A stretch of DNA of 14,039 nt from an uncultured Kiritimatiellota bacterium (GTDB lineage Bacteria > Verrucomicrobiota > Kiritimatiellia > RFP12 > UBA1067): positions 1-14,039 of the forward strand of contig CAKTZI010000069.1 of assembly GCA_934635385.1 (NCBI GenBank), given 5' to 3'. A model generated the notes under the pieces. It had not been told where the DNA came from. It worked only from the letters and a program-made list of their open reading frames with translations, and did not search any database. Position numbers and translations under genes: made by a program. Shown here piece after piece: positions 1-6,114 of the stretch. Every line of letters begins with the position of its first letter. Positions within the stretch are counted from its first letter, which is position 1.

Positions 1-25
1 CCCCCCCCCCCCCCCCCCCCCCCCC
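1..25. repeat. 25-base poly-C run at the sequence edge
   Basis: The first 25 bases are all C, which is poly-G on the coding (minus) strand. It begins exactly at the sequence edge and interrupts the small gene starting at 78, where it would encode an unbroken glycine run. Poly-G of this kind is a known artefact of two-colour Illumina chemistry, and a contig end is where it would survive. A genuine slippery G tract that stopped assembly is the alternative and cannot be excluded from sequence alone. Confidence 0.85.
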
Positions 26-78
26 ATATATTTAGCAAGAATCATCTTGCCGCCAGCAGTTTTGATCAGTTTTCTCAT
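1..78 (-). CDS. 5' end of an unidentified small gene, truncated at the edge
   Basis: An ATG at 76-78 (minus strand) is preceded, nine bases upstream, by AGGAG at 88-92. It opens a frame reading MRKLIKTAGGKMILAKYM before entering the poly-G run. The start is basic and moderately hydrophobic. It is AT-rich compared with the other genes, and is not a recognisable ribosomal protein: it does not match L36 or the start of SecY. It lies 44 bases after the stop of the metallo-beta-lactamase-fold gene and could be cotranscribed with it. Only about 18 residues are trustworthy, so no function can be assigned. The good Shine-Dalgarno is the main reason to believe it is a gene. Confidence 0.5.
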   Translation of the reverse strand, partial: MRKLIKTAGGKMILAKYMGGGGGGGG

Positions 79-122
79 TTTTGTTTTCTCCTTTTGGTTT
101 TTGTTCGGTTCAGAAAAATGGC

Positions 123-1445
123 TTACGCTTCCGTGGCAAAATGGCGTGTGCCGAGGACGCGCATCGACTCGTCCGCCGCCGTGACAAACGCGACGTCAAA
201 CGTCTCGCCGCCCGGCGGCACCGTCAAGACAACGTGGCAGCCGAGCCCTCGACATTCGGGCGCGATGTCCGGGAAATAGGGCGCGTTCGCCTCCTCGGTC
301 GCGCGCGGCTCCGGGAAGACGCTCGGCGCGAGCAGCACATCCGCGCGGCCGTCGTAGAGCGTACGGTCAACGAGGCGCGTCAGCGTGTCGGGCACCGTGT
401 GGTGCTGATCCCAGACAGCGGCGAGCCAGACCTTCGGACGCAGCGCGCGGATCAGGCTCGCCGGCATTGACCAGTGCCCGTGGTGGTTGACCTTCGCCGC
501 GCTGACGGGGCCGACCGCCGCCGCGAGGTCTTCCTCGATCGGATGCCGCGTCCCGTCCGGCAGCCGGATGCCGTCGGAGAAGTCGCCCGCCGTGTAGTAG
601 CGGAATTTGCCGTAAGTGAAGACGTGGCCGAGCGAAAGGCCGTTCTCGTTCAGCCCTTTCGGACGCGCACCGTTCGCGAAGCGGACGGCATAGGCGTTCG
701 TCACGCGACCGTCGGGATGCGCAATCCGGCCGTTCGCGCAGAGGTTGAAGACCTCGAAGCCCGATGCCGTGCCGTGCAGCGGCACGATCTGGTCGCGCGC
801 GCCGAGCCGGAACTTCTCGACCGTCAGACCGTCCCGCTTCGCGAGATGGGCGTAAAGTTTCTTCAGGAAATCGACGAGCGTCACGCCCTCCGGGTTCGTG
901 ACGGGAATCGGGTCGTCGTAGTCGGGCCAGCCCCGGTCAATCGCCTTGGCGAAGTGCAGCTGTTCGGACGCGAGGCCGAAGCCGCTGCGCACATAGCCGC
1001 ATGACCACAGCTTGGCACCCGGCCCCGAACTCTGCCAGTTCGGCGTGCCGCAGTGGTCGGCATGCCAATGGCTCGTCTCCATGTAGTCGACGCGGTCGCC
1101 GTTCGGGTTCACGCGCTTCACGTAGCGCGCGACCCATTCGCCCGCGAGACGGCTCGGACTGGGCACGGCCGGCACGGCGAGATCCTGCCGCGTGATGGCC
1201 GCATGGTCGCCGCAGTCGAGCAGCAGCGTCGTGCCGTCCGGGAAGACGAAGAACGTCGACTCGCCGACACCCGTATGGATGAGGTGAATCTGGAACGTGC
1301 CCGCCTGCCACGGCGGCAACGTCGCGTTCGGCGCAGGCGTAGCCGTCGCGGCCGTCGCCGCGCGCGCCGAGGGCGCACCCGCGCCGGTTGCCGCCAGCAC
1401 GGCGCCTGCGCCAAGTGCCCCTTCAAAAAACTCTCTTCGCGTCAT
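123..1445 (-). CDS. Exported metallo-beta-lactamase-fold hydrolase (ComEC/Rec2 C-terminal-like)
   Basis: A 440-residue protein. Residues 1-29 look like a twin-arginine signal: MTRREFF, then an Ala/Gly-rich hydrophobic stretch ending APSARA. An Ala/Thr/Pro-rich linker follows to about residue 47. The mature part has the metallo-beta-lactamase metal signature: D77 in a LLLDCGD strand, H126-x-H128-x-D130-H131, D288 in TAGDFS and H321-H322 in VNHHGH. These residues predict a di-metal hydrolase active site. The overall look is that of ComEC C-terminal-like MBL proteins, but there are no membrane segments beyond the signal, so it is not a DNA uptake channel. Substrate is unknown. ATG at 1445 is preceded by AAGGA about ten bases upstream. 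The gene has its own extended -10 promoter and is separated from rplO by a terminator, so it is probably expressed independently of the ribosomal operon. The fold is well supported; export via Tat is inferred. Confidence 0.85.
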   Translation of the reverse strand: MTRREFFEGALGAGAVLAATGAGAPSARAATAATATPAPNATLPPWQAGTFQIHLIHTGVGESTFFVFPDGTTLLLDCGDHAAITRQDLAVPAVPSPSRLAGEWVARYVKRVNPNGDRVDYMETSHWHADHCGTPNWQSSGPGAKLWSCGYVRSGFGLASEQLHFAKAIDRGWPDYDDPIPVTNPEGVTLVDFLKKLYAHLAKRDGLTVEKFRLGARDQIVPLHGTASGFEVFNLCANGRIAHPDGRVTNAYAVRFANGARPKGLNENGLSLGHVFTYGKFRYYTAGDFSDGIRLPDGTRHPIEEDLAAAVGPVSAAKVNHHGHWSMPASLIRALRPKVWLAAVWDQHHTVPDTLTRLVDRTLYDGRADVLLAPSVFPEPRATEEANAPYFPDIAPECRGLGCHVVLTVPPGGETFDVAFVTAADESMRVLGTRHFATEA

Positions 1446-1477
1446 CAGTTGGTTTCCTTCGTTTTCACGACGCGACT

Positions 1478-1509
1478 ATTATACCATAAAATCACCCCCC
1501 ATGACACAA
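1478..1509 (-). promoter_or_regulatory. Extended -10 promoter for the MBL-fold gene
   Basis: On the minus strand the sequence TGGTATAAT (1478-1486) is a perfect -10 hexamer with a TGn extension. The -35 region is weak: TGTCAT (1501-1506) at 17-base spacing or TTGTGT (1504-1509) at 20-base spacing. An extended -10 commonly compensates for a poor -35. The predicted start site lies about 25 bases upstream of the ATG at 1445, giving a short leader. The position between the operon terminator and the MBL-fold gene fits well. Confidence 0.65.
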
Positions 1510-1535
1510 ATGATATATCCACTTTTTTTAGGCGC

Positions 1536-1580
1536 AAAAAAAGAGACGCCCGGCGGGATTCCGCCGGGGCGTCTCTTTTT
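1536..1580 (-). terminator. Bidirectional intrinsic terminator closing the ribosomal operon
   Basis: A near-perfect inverted repeat (1542-1576) forms a 15-bp GC-rich stem with one bulged C and a four-base loop. It is flanked by runs of A on one side and T on the other, so either strand ends in a U tract. On the minus strand it begins 17 bases after the rplO stop, and the stem is followed by seven T. It marks the end of the S10-spc transcript and insulates the downstream MBL-fold gene. Confidence 0.95.
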
Positions 1581-1596
1581 CGCTTGTCCGAAGGGG

Positions 1597-2034
1597 TTAG
1601 GCGACCGTGCCGCCCGCCTTCTCGATCTTCGCCTTCGCGGAGGCCGAGCAGGGCACCTTCACGGTGAACTTCTTCGTGAGCTCGCCCGTGCCGAGGATCT
1701 TGATCTTCGGCTGCTTGTTGTCCGAGAAGCCCGCCTTGGCGAGCGTCTCGACCGTGATCTCCGCACCCGACTCGAACTTCTTCTCGAGGTCGGAGAGATT
1801 GACGGCGAGCGCCTTCGCGTTGAACGCGGCGTTGTTGAAGCCGCGCTTCGGCAGACGCCGGACGAGCGGCATCTGGCCGCCCTCGAACACGAGCTTGTGC
1901 TTGTGGCCCTTGCGCGACTGCTGGCCCTTCTGGCCCTTGCCGCAGGTCTTGCCGAGGCCCGACCCGCAGCCGCGCCCGACGCGCTTCCGGCGCTGACGCG
2001 CGCCGGGGGTGTTCGTAAGATTGTTAAGTTCCAT
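1597..2034 (-). CDS. rplO: 50S ribosomal protein L15 (uL15)
   Basis: At 145 residues it is a normal length for bacterial L15, a late-assembly 23S rRNA-binding protein. The N-terminal region has the family's Gly/Arg/Lys-rich segment (GRGCGSGLGKTCGKGQKG), followed by the EGGQMPLVRRLPKRGF motif and a C-terminal domain with KILGTGELTKK. Start is ATG at 2034, with AAAGGA upstream. It is the last gene of the operon: a terminator follows directly where secY would normally come. Unlike every other junction in the cluster, it is separated from the preceding gene (rpsE) by 98 bases, where rpmD is absent. Confidence 0.98.
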   Translation of the reverse strand: MELNNLTNTPGARQRRKRVGRGCGSGLGKTCGKGQKGQQSRKGHKHKLVFEGGQMPLVRRLPKRGFNNAAFNAKALAVNLSDLEKKFESGAEITVETLAKAGFSDNKQPKIKILGTGELTKKFTVKVPCSASAKAKIEKAGGTVA

Positions 2035-2132
2035 TTCAGCTGTCCTTTCTGTCTGCCCTTGTCTTTTGTCCGCTGTCCTTTGTCCTCATCAAGGACAACC
2101 GACTTTGGACGAAAGACAAAGGCGTTTTGCCC
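2035..2132 (-). other. 98-base rpsE-rplO spacer with hairpin and GGACA-type repeats, in place of rpmD
   Basis: This spacer is too short for L30 (about 60 codons) and I see no short L30-like frame in it. On the minus strand it is purine-rich with repeated GGACA/AGACA units, for example at 2041-2047, 2061-2070 and 2074-2086. It holds a perfect 7-bp hairpin at 2080-2098 (TTGTCCT, five-base loop, AGGACAA). There is no T tract, so it is not an intrinsic terminator. It may be an RNA-processing or translational control site, or a decayed remnant. Confidence 0.6.
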
Positions 2133-2621
2133 TTACGCCCTGACCGCCGCGATCTCCTCCGCGCTGCGGAGCTTCGAGAGCGCGTTCAGCGTGGCCTTGA
2201 CCACGTTGAGGCGGTTCTTCGAGCCGAGCGACTTGCCGACCGCATCGCGGATGCCGGCCGCCTCGAGGACGGGGCGCATGCCGCCGCCGACGATGAGGCC
2301 CGTGCCCTCTTCGGCCGGCTTCAGGATGACGCGACCGCCGTCGCAGACGCCTTCGACGTCGTGCGGGATGGTTTTGCCCTTCATGACGACCTTGCGCATG
2401 TCCTTGCGCGCGGCCTCGCCGCCCTTGCGGATCGCGTCCGCGACCTCGTTGGCCTTGCCGAAGCCGACGCCGACCTTGCCTTCCTTGTCACCGACGACGA
2501 TGACGGCGGAAAAGCTCATGCGGCGGCCGCCCTTGACGGTCTTGGCGCAGCGGTTGATGAAGACGGTGTGCTCGTCGAGCGCGTCGTCCTGCTCCTGACG
2601 CTTGTCACGATTGAATGCCAT
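2133..2621 (-). CDS. rpsE: 30S ribosomal protein S5 (uS5)
   Basis: A 162-residue protein with the double-stranded-RNA-binding-like S5 N-terminal domain (VKGGRRMSFSAVIVVGDKEG, then GVGFGKANEV) and the C-terminal domain (GTGLIVGGGMRPVLEAAGI, then AKSLGS-like GKSLGSKN). S5 contributes to decoding accuracy and lines the mRNA entry channel. The start at 2621 is three bases after the rplR stop and is preceded by a strong GGAGGAG lying in the rplR 3' end, so translation of the two is probably coupled. The N-terminus is short before the RNA-binding region, which is usual. Confidence 0.98.
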   Translation of the reverse strand: MAFNRDKRQEQDDALDEHTVFINRCAKTVKGGRRMSFSAVIVVGDKEGKVGVGFGKANEVADAIRKGGEAARKDMRKVVMKGKTIPHDVEGVCDGGRVILKPAEEGTGLIVGGGMRPVLEAAGIRDAVGKSLGSKNRLNVVKATLNALSKLRSAEEIAAVRA

Positions 2622-2624
2622 GGC

Positions 2625-2984
2625 TTACTTCTCCTCCTTCTTGGCCGAGATGGCGACGCCGTTCGCGACGGCGGCCTCCACAATCGCCGCGAGGCGACCC
2701 GTGTACTTGTTGCCGCCGCGATCGACCACGACGAGCGAGATGCCGGCGGCCTTCGCGGCTTCCGCCGCGCGCGCGCCGAGCGCCTTCGCGACCTCGAGGT
2801 TCGCCTTCTCGTCCTTGAGCGTATTCGCCTGGGCGAGGGTGCGGCCCGCGTCGTCGTCGATGAACTGGACGTACATGTGCTTGTTCGTCAGGCAGATCGA
2901 CATGCGCGGACGCGCCGCCGTGCCGATCACGCGCTGGCGGAGGCGGAGATGCCTCTTCTGACGCTGAACTTTGCGATTGAACAT
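2625..2984 (-). CDS. rplR: 50S ribosomal protein L18 (uL18)
   Basis: A 119-residue 5S rRNA-binding protein. Recognisable are the basic N-terminus (RQKRHLRLRQRV), RPRMSICLTNKHMYVQFIDDD, and the VVDRGGNKYTGRLAAIVEAA motif typical of L18. The C-terminus is slightly unusual: instead of ending shortly after AREAGL-like residues it extends into a charged KKEEK tail. The start at 2984 has GTAAGGAG eight to ten bases upstream. It lies between rplF and rpsE in the standard order. Confidence 0.97.
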   Translation of the reverse strand: MFNRKVQRQKRHLRLRQRVIGTAARPRMSICLTNKHMYVQFIDDDAGRTLAQANTLKDEKANLEVAKALGARAAEAAKAAGISLVVVDRGGNKYTGRLAAIVEAAVANGVAISAKKEEK

Positions 2985-3007
2985 CTTTCGTTCTCCTTAC
3001 GCCGCGA

Positions 3008-3544
3008 TTAGGCGACCTTCTTGCCCTGTTTGCGGCGGATGACCTCGCCGACGTACTTGATGCCCTTGCCCTTGTAGGGCTCGGCCGGATAATACGCGCG
3101 GATGCGCGCGGCGGCTTCGCCGACGGCCTGCTTGTCGATGCCCTTGATCGTGACCTGGAGGCCGTCGTTCTCGACGGTCACTGTGAGTCCGGCGGGGATC
3201 GTGTAGACCTTCGGGGAGGCGAAGCCGAGCGACAGCGCGAGCTCCTGGCCCTTGAGGACGGCCTTGAAGCCGGTGCCCTCGATGGAGAGCTGCTTCGTGT
3301 AGCCTGCGGACACGCCGACCACCATGTTGTGGATCAGCGCGCGGGCGAGACCGTGGAAGTTGCCGAGCGCGTAGTCGTCGGCGCACGCGACGAGAACGTT
3401 CCCGTCCTCCACCTTCGCCGTGATGCCTTCATGCATCGTGTAGGACAGCTCGCCGAGCTTGCCCTTGACCGTCACCGTCTGGCCCGCGACCGTGGCGGTG
3501 ACGCCCTCGGCGAGCTTGACGGGTTCTTTACCGATTCGAGACAT
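3008..3544 (-). CDS. rplF: 50S ribosomal protein L6 (uL6)
   Basis: A 178-residue protein beginning MSRIGKEPVKL, the classic L6 start. Two tandem L6 domains follow, the second with SIEGTGFKA and the C-terminal signature PAEPYKGKGIKYVGEVIRRKQGKK. It binds 23S rRNA near the sarcin-ricin loop and the factor-binding site. The frame is open further upstream, but the ATG at 3544 is chosen because it matches the family N-terminus and is preceded by AGGAG with eight-base spacing. Confidence 0.98.
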   Translation of the reverse strand: MSRIGKEPVKLAEGVTATVAGQTVTVKGKLGELSYTMHEGITAKVEDGNVLVACADDYALGNFHGLARALIHNMVVGVSAGYTKQLSIEGTGFKAVLKGQELALSLGFASPKVYTIPAGLTVTVENDGLQVTIKGIDKQAVGEAAARIRAYYPAEPYKGKGIKYVGEVIRRKQGKKVA

Positions 3545-3564
3545 TGTCTTTAGCTCCTGATATG

Positions 3565-3957
3565 TTAGGCGACCGTGCAGATGATTTCGCCGCCGAGGTT
3601 CTCCTTCTTCGCCTGCGCGCCGCTCATGACGCCCTTCGACGTGGAGAGCACCACGAGACCCATGCCGTCGAGGACGGACGGGATCTTGCTGACGGGGGCG
3701 TAGCGGCGGAGACCCGGACGCGACACGCGCTTGATCTCGCGGATGGCGGGCACCGCCCGGTCCGTGTACTTCAGCGTGATCACGAGCTTCTTCGGGAATT
3801 CGCTCGTCGTGACGCAGTCGGCGATGTAGCCGGCTTCCTTCATGACGCGGGCGATCTCGGCCTTGAGGGCGCTGGCGGGCGTCGCGACGGAGTAAAGGCG
3901 GGCCTTCAGTCCGTTGCGGATCGACGTCAGCATGTCGGAAATGGGATCGATAGACAT
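3565..3957 (-). CDS. rpsH: 30S ribosomal protein S8 (uS8)
   Basis: A 130-residue protein with the S8 beginning (DPISDMLTSIRNGLKA) and the highly conserved C-terminal signature (GLVVLSTSKGVMSGAQA, then GGEIICTVA). S8 binds helix 21 of 16S rRNA and, in E. coli, is the translational repressor of the spc operon. Whether it has that role here is unknown; I did not identify an S8-like mRNA site at the rplE start. ATG at 3957 follows GGAAAGGA. Confidence 0.98.
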   Translation of the reverse strand: MSIDPISDMLTSIRNGLKARLYSVATPASALKAEIARVMKEAGYIADCVTTSEFPKKLVITLKYTDRAVPAIREIKRVSRPGLRRYAPVSKIPSVLDGMGLVVLSTSKGVMSGAQAKKENLGGEIICTVA

Positions 3958-3981
3958 TTTTTGAGATTCCTTTCCTTTGGG

Positions 3982-4167
3982 TTACCACGAAGCCTTGGTG
4001 ACGCCGGGGATGAGGCCGGCGACGGCGAGTTCGCGGAAGCAGAGACGGCAGACGCCGAACTTGCGCAGGTAGGCGTGGCGACGGCCGCAGCGCTGGCAGC
4101 GGTTGTACGCGCGAACCTTGAACTTGGGCGCCTTCTTCTGCTTTTCGATGAGACACTGTTTAGCCAT
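3982..4167 (-). CDS. rpsN: 30S ribosomal protein S14 (uS14), zinc-binding short form
   Basis: A 61-residue protein, the short (type Z) form of S14. C24-x2-C27 and C40-x2-C43 form the zinc ribbon, followed by the conserved RLCFRELA and PGVTKASW end. The long zinc-free paralogue used by many Proteobacteria has about 100 residues, so this cell uses the zinc-dependent version, at least at this locus. The start is three bases after the rplE stop, with GAAGGA inside the rplE 3' end. Confidence 0.98.
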   Translation of the reverse strand: MAKQCLIEKQKKAPKFKVRAYNRCQRCGRRHAYLRKFGVCRLCFRELAVAGLIPGVTKASW

Positions 4168-4170
4168 GAC

Positions 4171-4704
4171 TTAGTTCCTTCCTGCGAACGGCATGCCCAT
4201 GGAGTTCAGGAGCTCCTTGCAGGCCTTGTTGTCGGTGGACGAGGTCACGAACGTGATGTCCATGCCGGATTGAGCGGAGGATTCCACGAGCTCCGGGAAG
4301 ATCGTGTGCTCCTTGACGCCGAGCGTGTAGTTGCCGGCGCCGTCGAAGCCGCGGTTCGGAACGCCGCGGAAGTCGCGGATGCGGGGGAGGGCCGCCGAGA
4401 TGAGGCGGTCGGCGAACTCCCACATGCGCTCGCCGCGCAGCGTGACCTTCGCGCCGATGACCATGCCCTCGCGCAGCTTGAAGTTCGAGATCGACTTCTT
4501 CGCCTTGCAGAGCATGGGCTTCTGGCCGGTAATCGCCGTCAGGTCGTCCACGAGGGTCTTCTGCTCGTCCTTCGAGACGATGCCGAAGCCCATGTTGATG
4601 ACGATCTTCTGAAGGCGGGGAACGAGCATCTTGTTCGTGGTGCCGAGCTTCTTCTCGAGCTCGGGAACCATGCGGCTCGCGTATTCGTCTTTGAGTCTTG
4701 CCAT
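4171..4704 (-). CDS. rplE: 50S ribosomal protein L5 (uL5)
   Basis: A 177-residue 5S rRNA-binding protein of normal length. Family motifs include PRLQKIVINMGFG, the GQKPMLCKAKKSISNFKLREG stretch with GAKVTLRG after it, RDFRGVPNRGFDGAGNYTLG, and GMDITFVTSSTDNKACKELL at the end. L5 sits in the central protuberance and contacts P-site tRNA. ATG at 4704 follows AAGGA; the spacing to rplX is 17 bases. Confidence 0.98.
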   Translation of the reverse strand: MARLKDEYASRMVPELEKKLGTTNKMLVPRLQKIVINMGFGIVSKDEQKTLVDDLTAITGQKPMLCKAKKSISNFKLREGMVIGAKVTLRGERMWEFADRLISAALPRIRDFRGVPNRGFDGAGNYTLGVKEHTIFPELVESSAQSGMDITFVTSSTDNKACKELLNSMGMPFAGRN

Positions 4705-4721
4705 GATGATTGTTCCTTACC

Positions 4722-5033
4722 TTAGAGGGCCTTGCCGCTCTTGACCGCGACACGCGCCTTCTTGCCGTCCTTCTCGCCGGTCTTGACGCGCGTTCCGCAC
4801 TTCTTCTCGGCATCGTAGGGCATGAGCTTGCAGAGGCGGATCGGCAGTTCCTTGTCGATCAGGCCGCCGGCCGTCTTCTCGGTGCGGCGGACCGCCTTCT
4901 TGTGGACGTTGAGCCCGCCGACGATCGCGACGCCCTTCTTGGGGTCGACGCTGAGGACCGTGCCCGTCTTGCCCGCGTCGTTGCCGCGCGTGCAGATCAC
5001 GGTGTCGTTCTTCTTGATTCTTGCGATAGCCAT
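4722..5033 (-). CDS. rplX: 50S ribosomal protein L24 (uL24)
   Basis: A 103-residue protein with an N-terminal KOW motif (RIKKNDTVICTRGNDAGKTG, then VLSVDPKKGVAIVGGLNVHKK). The C-terminal half (LPIRLCKLMPYD, then CGTRVKTGEKDGKKAR) is the usual L24 extension. L24 is an assembly initiator that binds the 5' end of 23S rRNA near the exit tunnel. The start at 5033 has AAAGGAG eight bases upstream. Confidence 0.97.
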   Translation of the reverse strand: MAIARIKKNDTVICTRGNDAGKTGTVLSVDPKKGVAIVGGLNVHKKAVRRTEKTAGGLIDKELPIRLCKLMPYDAEKKCGTRVKTGEKDGKKARVAVKSGKAL

Positions 5034-5051
5034 TTTCGTTGCTCCTTTGCG

Positions 5052-5417
5052 TCAGACCACTTCCGGGGCCATCGAGAGGATCTTCATGTAGTTCTTGTCG
5101 CGCAGCTCGCGGGCGACCGGCCCGAACACGCGGGTGCCGATCGGGTTGAGCTTCGAGTCGACGAGGACGCACGCGTTCTGGTCGAAGTGGACCGTCGAGC
5201 CGTCGGCGCGGCGGATCGGGTTGCCCGTCCGCACGATGACGGCGGTCGCGACCGAGCCCTTCTTGATCGAAGAGGTCGGCGACGCTTCCTTGATCGCCAC
5301 GCGGATCACGTCACCGAGGTGCGCGTACTCCTTGCGCTGCTTGAGGATGCGGAAGCACATGGCGCGCTTCGCGCCGGTGTTGTCCGCAACCACGAGATTG
5401 GAGAGTTCCTGCAACAT
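5052..5417 (-). CDS. rplN: 50S ribosomal protein L14 (uL14)
   Basis: A 121-residue protein, the standard size. It shows VADNTGAKRAMCFRIL, LGDVIRVAIKEASP, KKGSVATAVIVRT, and the C-terminal RVFGPVARELRDKNYMKILSMAPEVV signature (variable tail LSMAPEV). L14 forms an intersubunit bridge and is the docking site for silencing factor RsfS. The Shine-Dalgarno AAGGAG overlaps the rpsQ stop region, so the two are tightly linked. Confidence 0.98.
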   Translation of the reverse strand: MLQELSNLVVADNTGAKRAMCFRILKQRKEYAHLGDVIRVAIKEASPTSSIKKGSVATAVIVRTGNPIRRADGSTVHFDQNACVLVDSKLNPIGTRVFGPVARELRDKNYMKILSMAPEVV

Positions 5418-5431
5418 GGTTCTGTTTCTCC

Positions 5432-5689
5432 TTACTTCGCGACGATGCGCCAGCGCTTCGTGGCGGACATCGGACGCGTTTCCATGATGGTGACGGTGTC
5501 ACCGACCTTGGCCGTGTCGGCCTCGTCGTGCACGTGATAGTTCTTCGTGCGCGTGATGACCTTGCCGTACACGGGGTGGACCTCACGGTACGAGACCGCC
5601 ACCTTGACGGTCTTCGCGCCGGACTTCGAAACGACGACGCCCTTGCGAAGCTTGCGCGCGCCGCGATTGTTGACTTCTTCCGTGCTCAT
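5432..5689 (-). CDS. rpsQ: 30S ribosomal protein S17 (uS17)
   Basis: An 85-residue OB-fold protein that binds the 5' domain of 16S rRNA. Motifs: RKLRKGVVVSKSGAKTVKV, HPVYGKVITRTKNYHVHDE, GDTVTIMETRPMSATKRW. The frame is open further upstream, but ATG at 5689 is the right start: it gives the normal length, overlaps the rplP stop as TAATG, and has GGAG about ten bases upstream within rplP. L29 (rpmC), which normally lies between L16 and S17, has no room here. Confidence 0.97.
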   Translation of the reverse strand: MSTEEVNNRGARKLRKGVVVSKSGAKTVKVAVSYREVHPVYGKVITRTKNYHVHDEADTAKVGDTVTIMETRPMSATKRWRIVAK

Positions 5690-6111
5690 TAGATCTTGAC
5701 TCCTGCGCGGGTGATGAACTTGGTGTGAATGCCGATCTTGGTCGCCGCGAGACGGAGGCACTCCTTCGCGACTTCCTCGCTCACGCCGCCGACCTCGAAG
5801 AGGACCTTGCCGGGGAGGATGACGGCCGCCCAGAACTCCGGGTTGCCCTTTCCTCCGCCCATGCGGACTTCGATCGGCTTGCGGGTGACGGGCTTGTCCG
5901 GGAACACGCGGATCCAGAGCTTGCCCTTGCGCTTCATCTCGCGATTGATCGCAACGCGGCAGGCCTCGATCTGCGTGGCCGTCAGGAGGCCGCGCGTGAG
6001 GGCCTTGAGGCCGAACTCACCGTACGCGAGCTCCGTACCCGAAGTGGCGTACCCCGAACGGTTTCCCTTGGAGACCTTGCGGTACTTGACTCTCTTGGGC
6101 ATCAAAGGCAT
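5689..6111 (-). CDS. rplP: 50S ribosomal protein L16 (uL16)
   Basis: A 140-residue protein with a start of MPLMPKRVKYRK and the conserved blocks GYATSGTELAYGEFGLKAL, EACRVAINREMKRKGKLWIR, FPDKPVTRKPIEVRMGGGKG and GKVLFEVGGVSEEVAKE. L16 organises the A-site side of the peptidyl transferase centre. The first ATG (6111) is favoured over the internal one at codon 4 because a strong GGGAGG lies seven or eight bases upstream, overlapping the rpsC end. The stop codon shares a base with the rpsQ start. Confidence 0.98.
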   Translation of the reverse strand: MPLMPKRVKYRKVSKGNRSGYATSGTELAYGEFGLKALTRGLLTATQIEACRVAINREMKRKGKLWIRVFPDKPVTRKPIEVRMGGGKGNPEFWAAVILPGKVLFEVGGVSEEVAKECLRLAATKIGIHTKFITRAGVKI

Positions 6112-6114
6112 GGC

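Noticed and set aside
123..1445. The MBL-fold protein as a DNA-uptake ComEC protein.
   Set aside because: It has only a cleavable-type signal and no polytopic membrane domain or competence domain, so only the hydrolase part is comparable.
2080..2098. The spacer hairpin as an intrinsic terminator before rplO.
   Set aside because: There is no U tract after the stem on the minus strand; AAGGACAGC follows instead, and rplO has no obvious promoter of its own.
1297..2598. Long plus-strand open frames across rplO, rpsE and other ribosomal genes.
   Set aside because: They are antisense shadows of GC-rich genes: low-complexity Arg/Ala/Leu proteins with no family resemblance, while the minus-strand frames are unmistakable ribosomal proteins.
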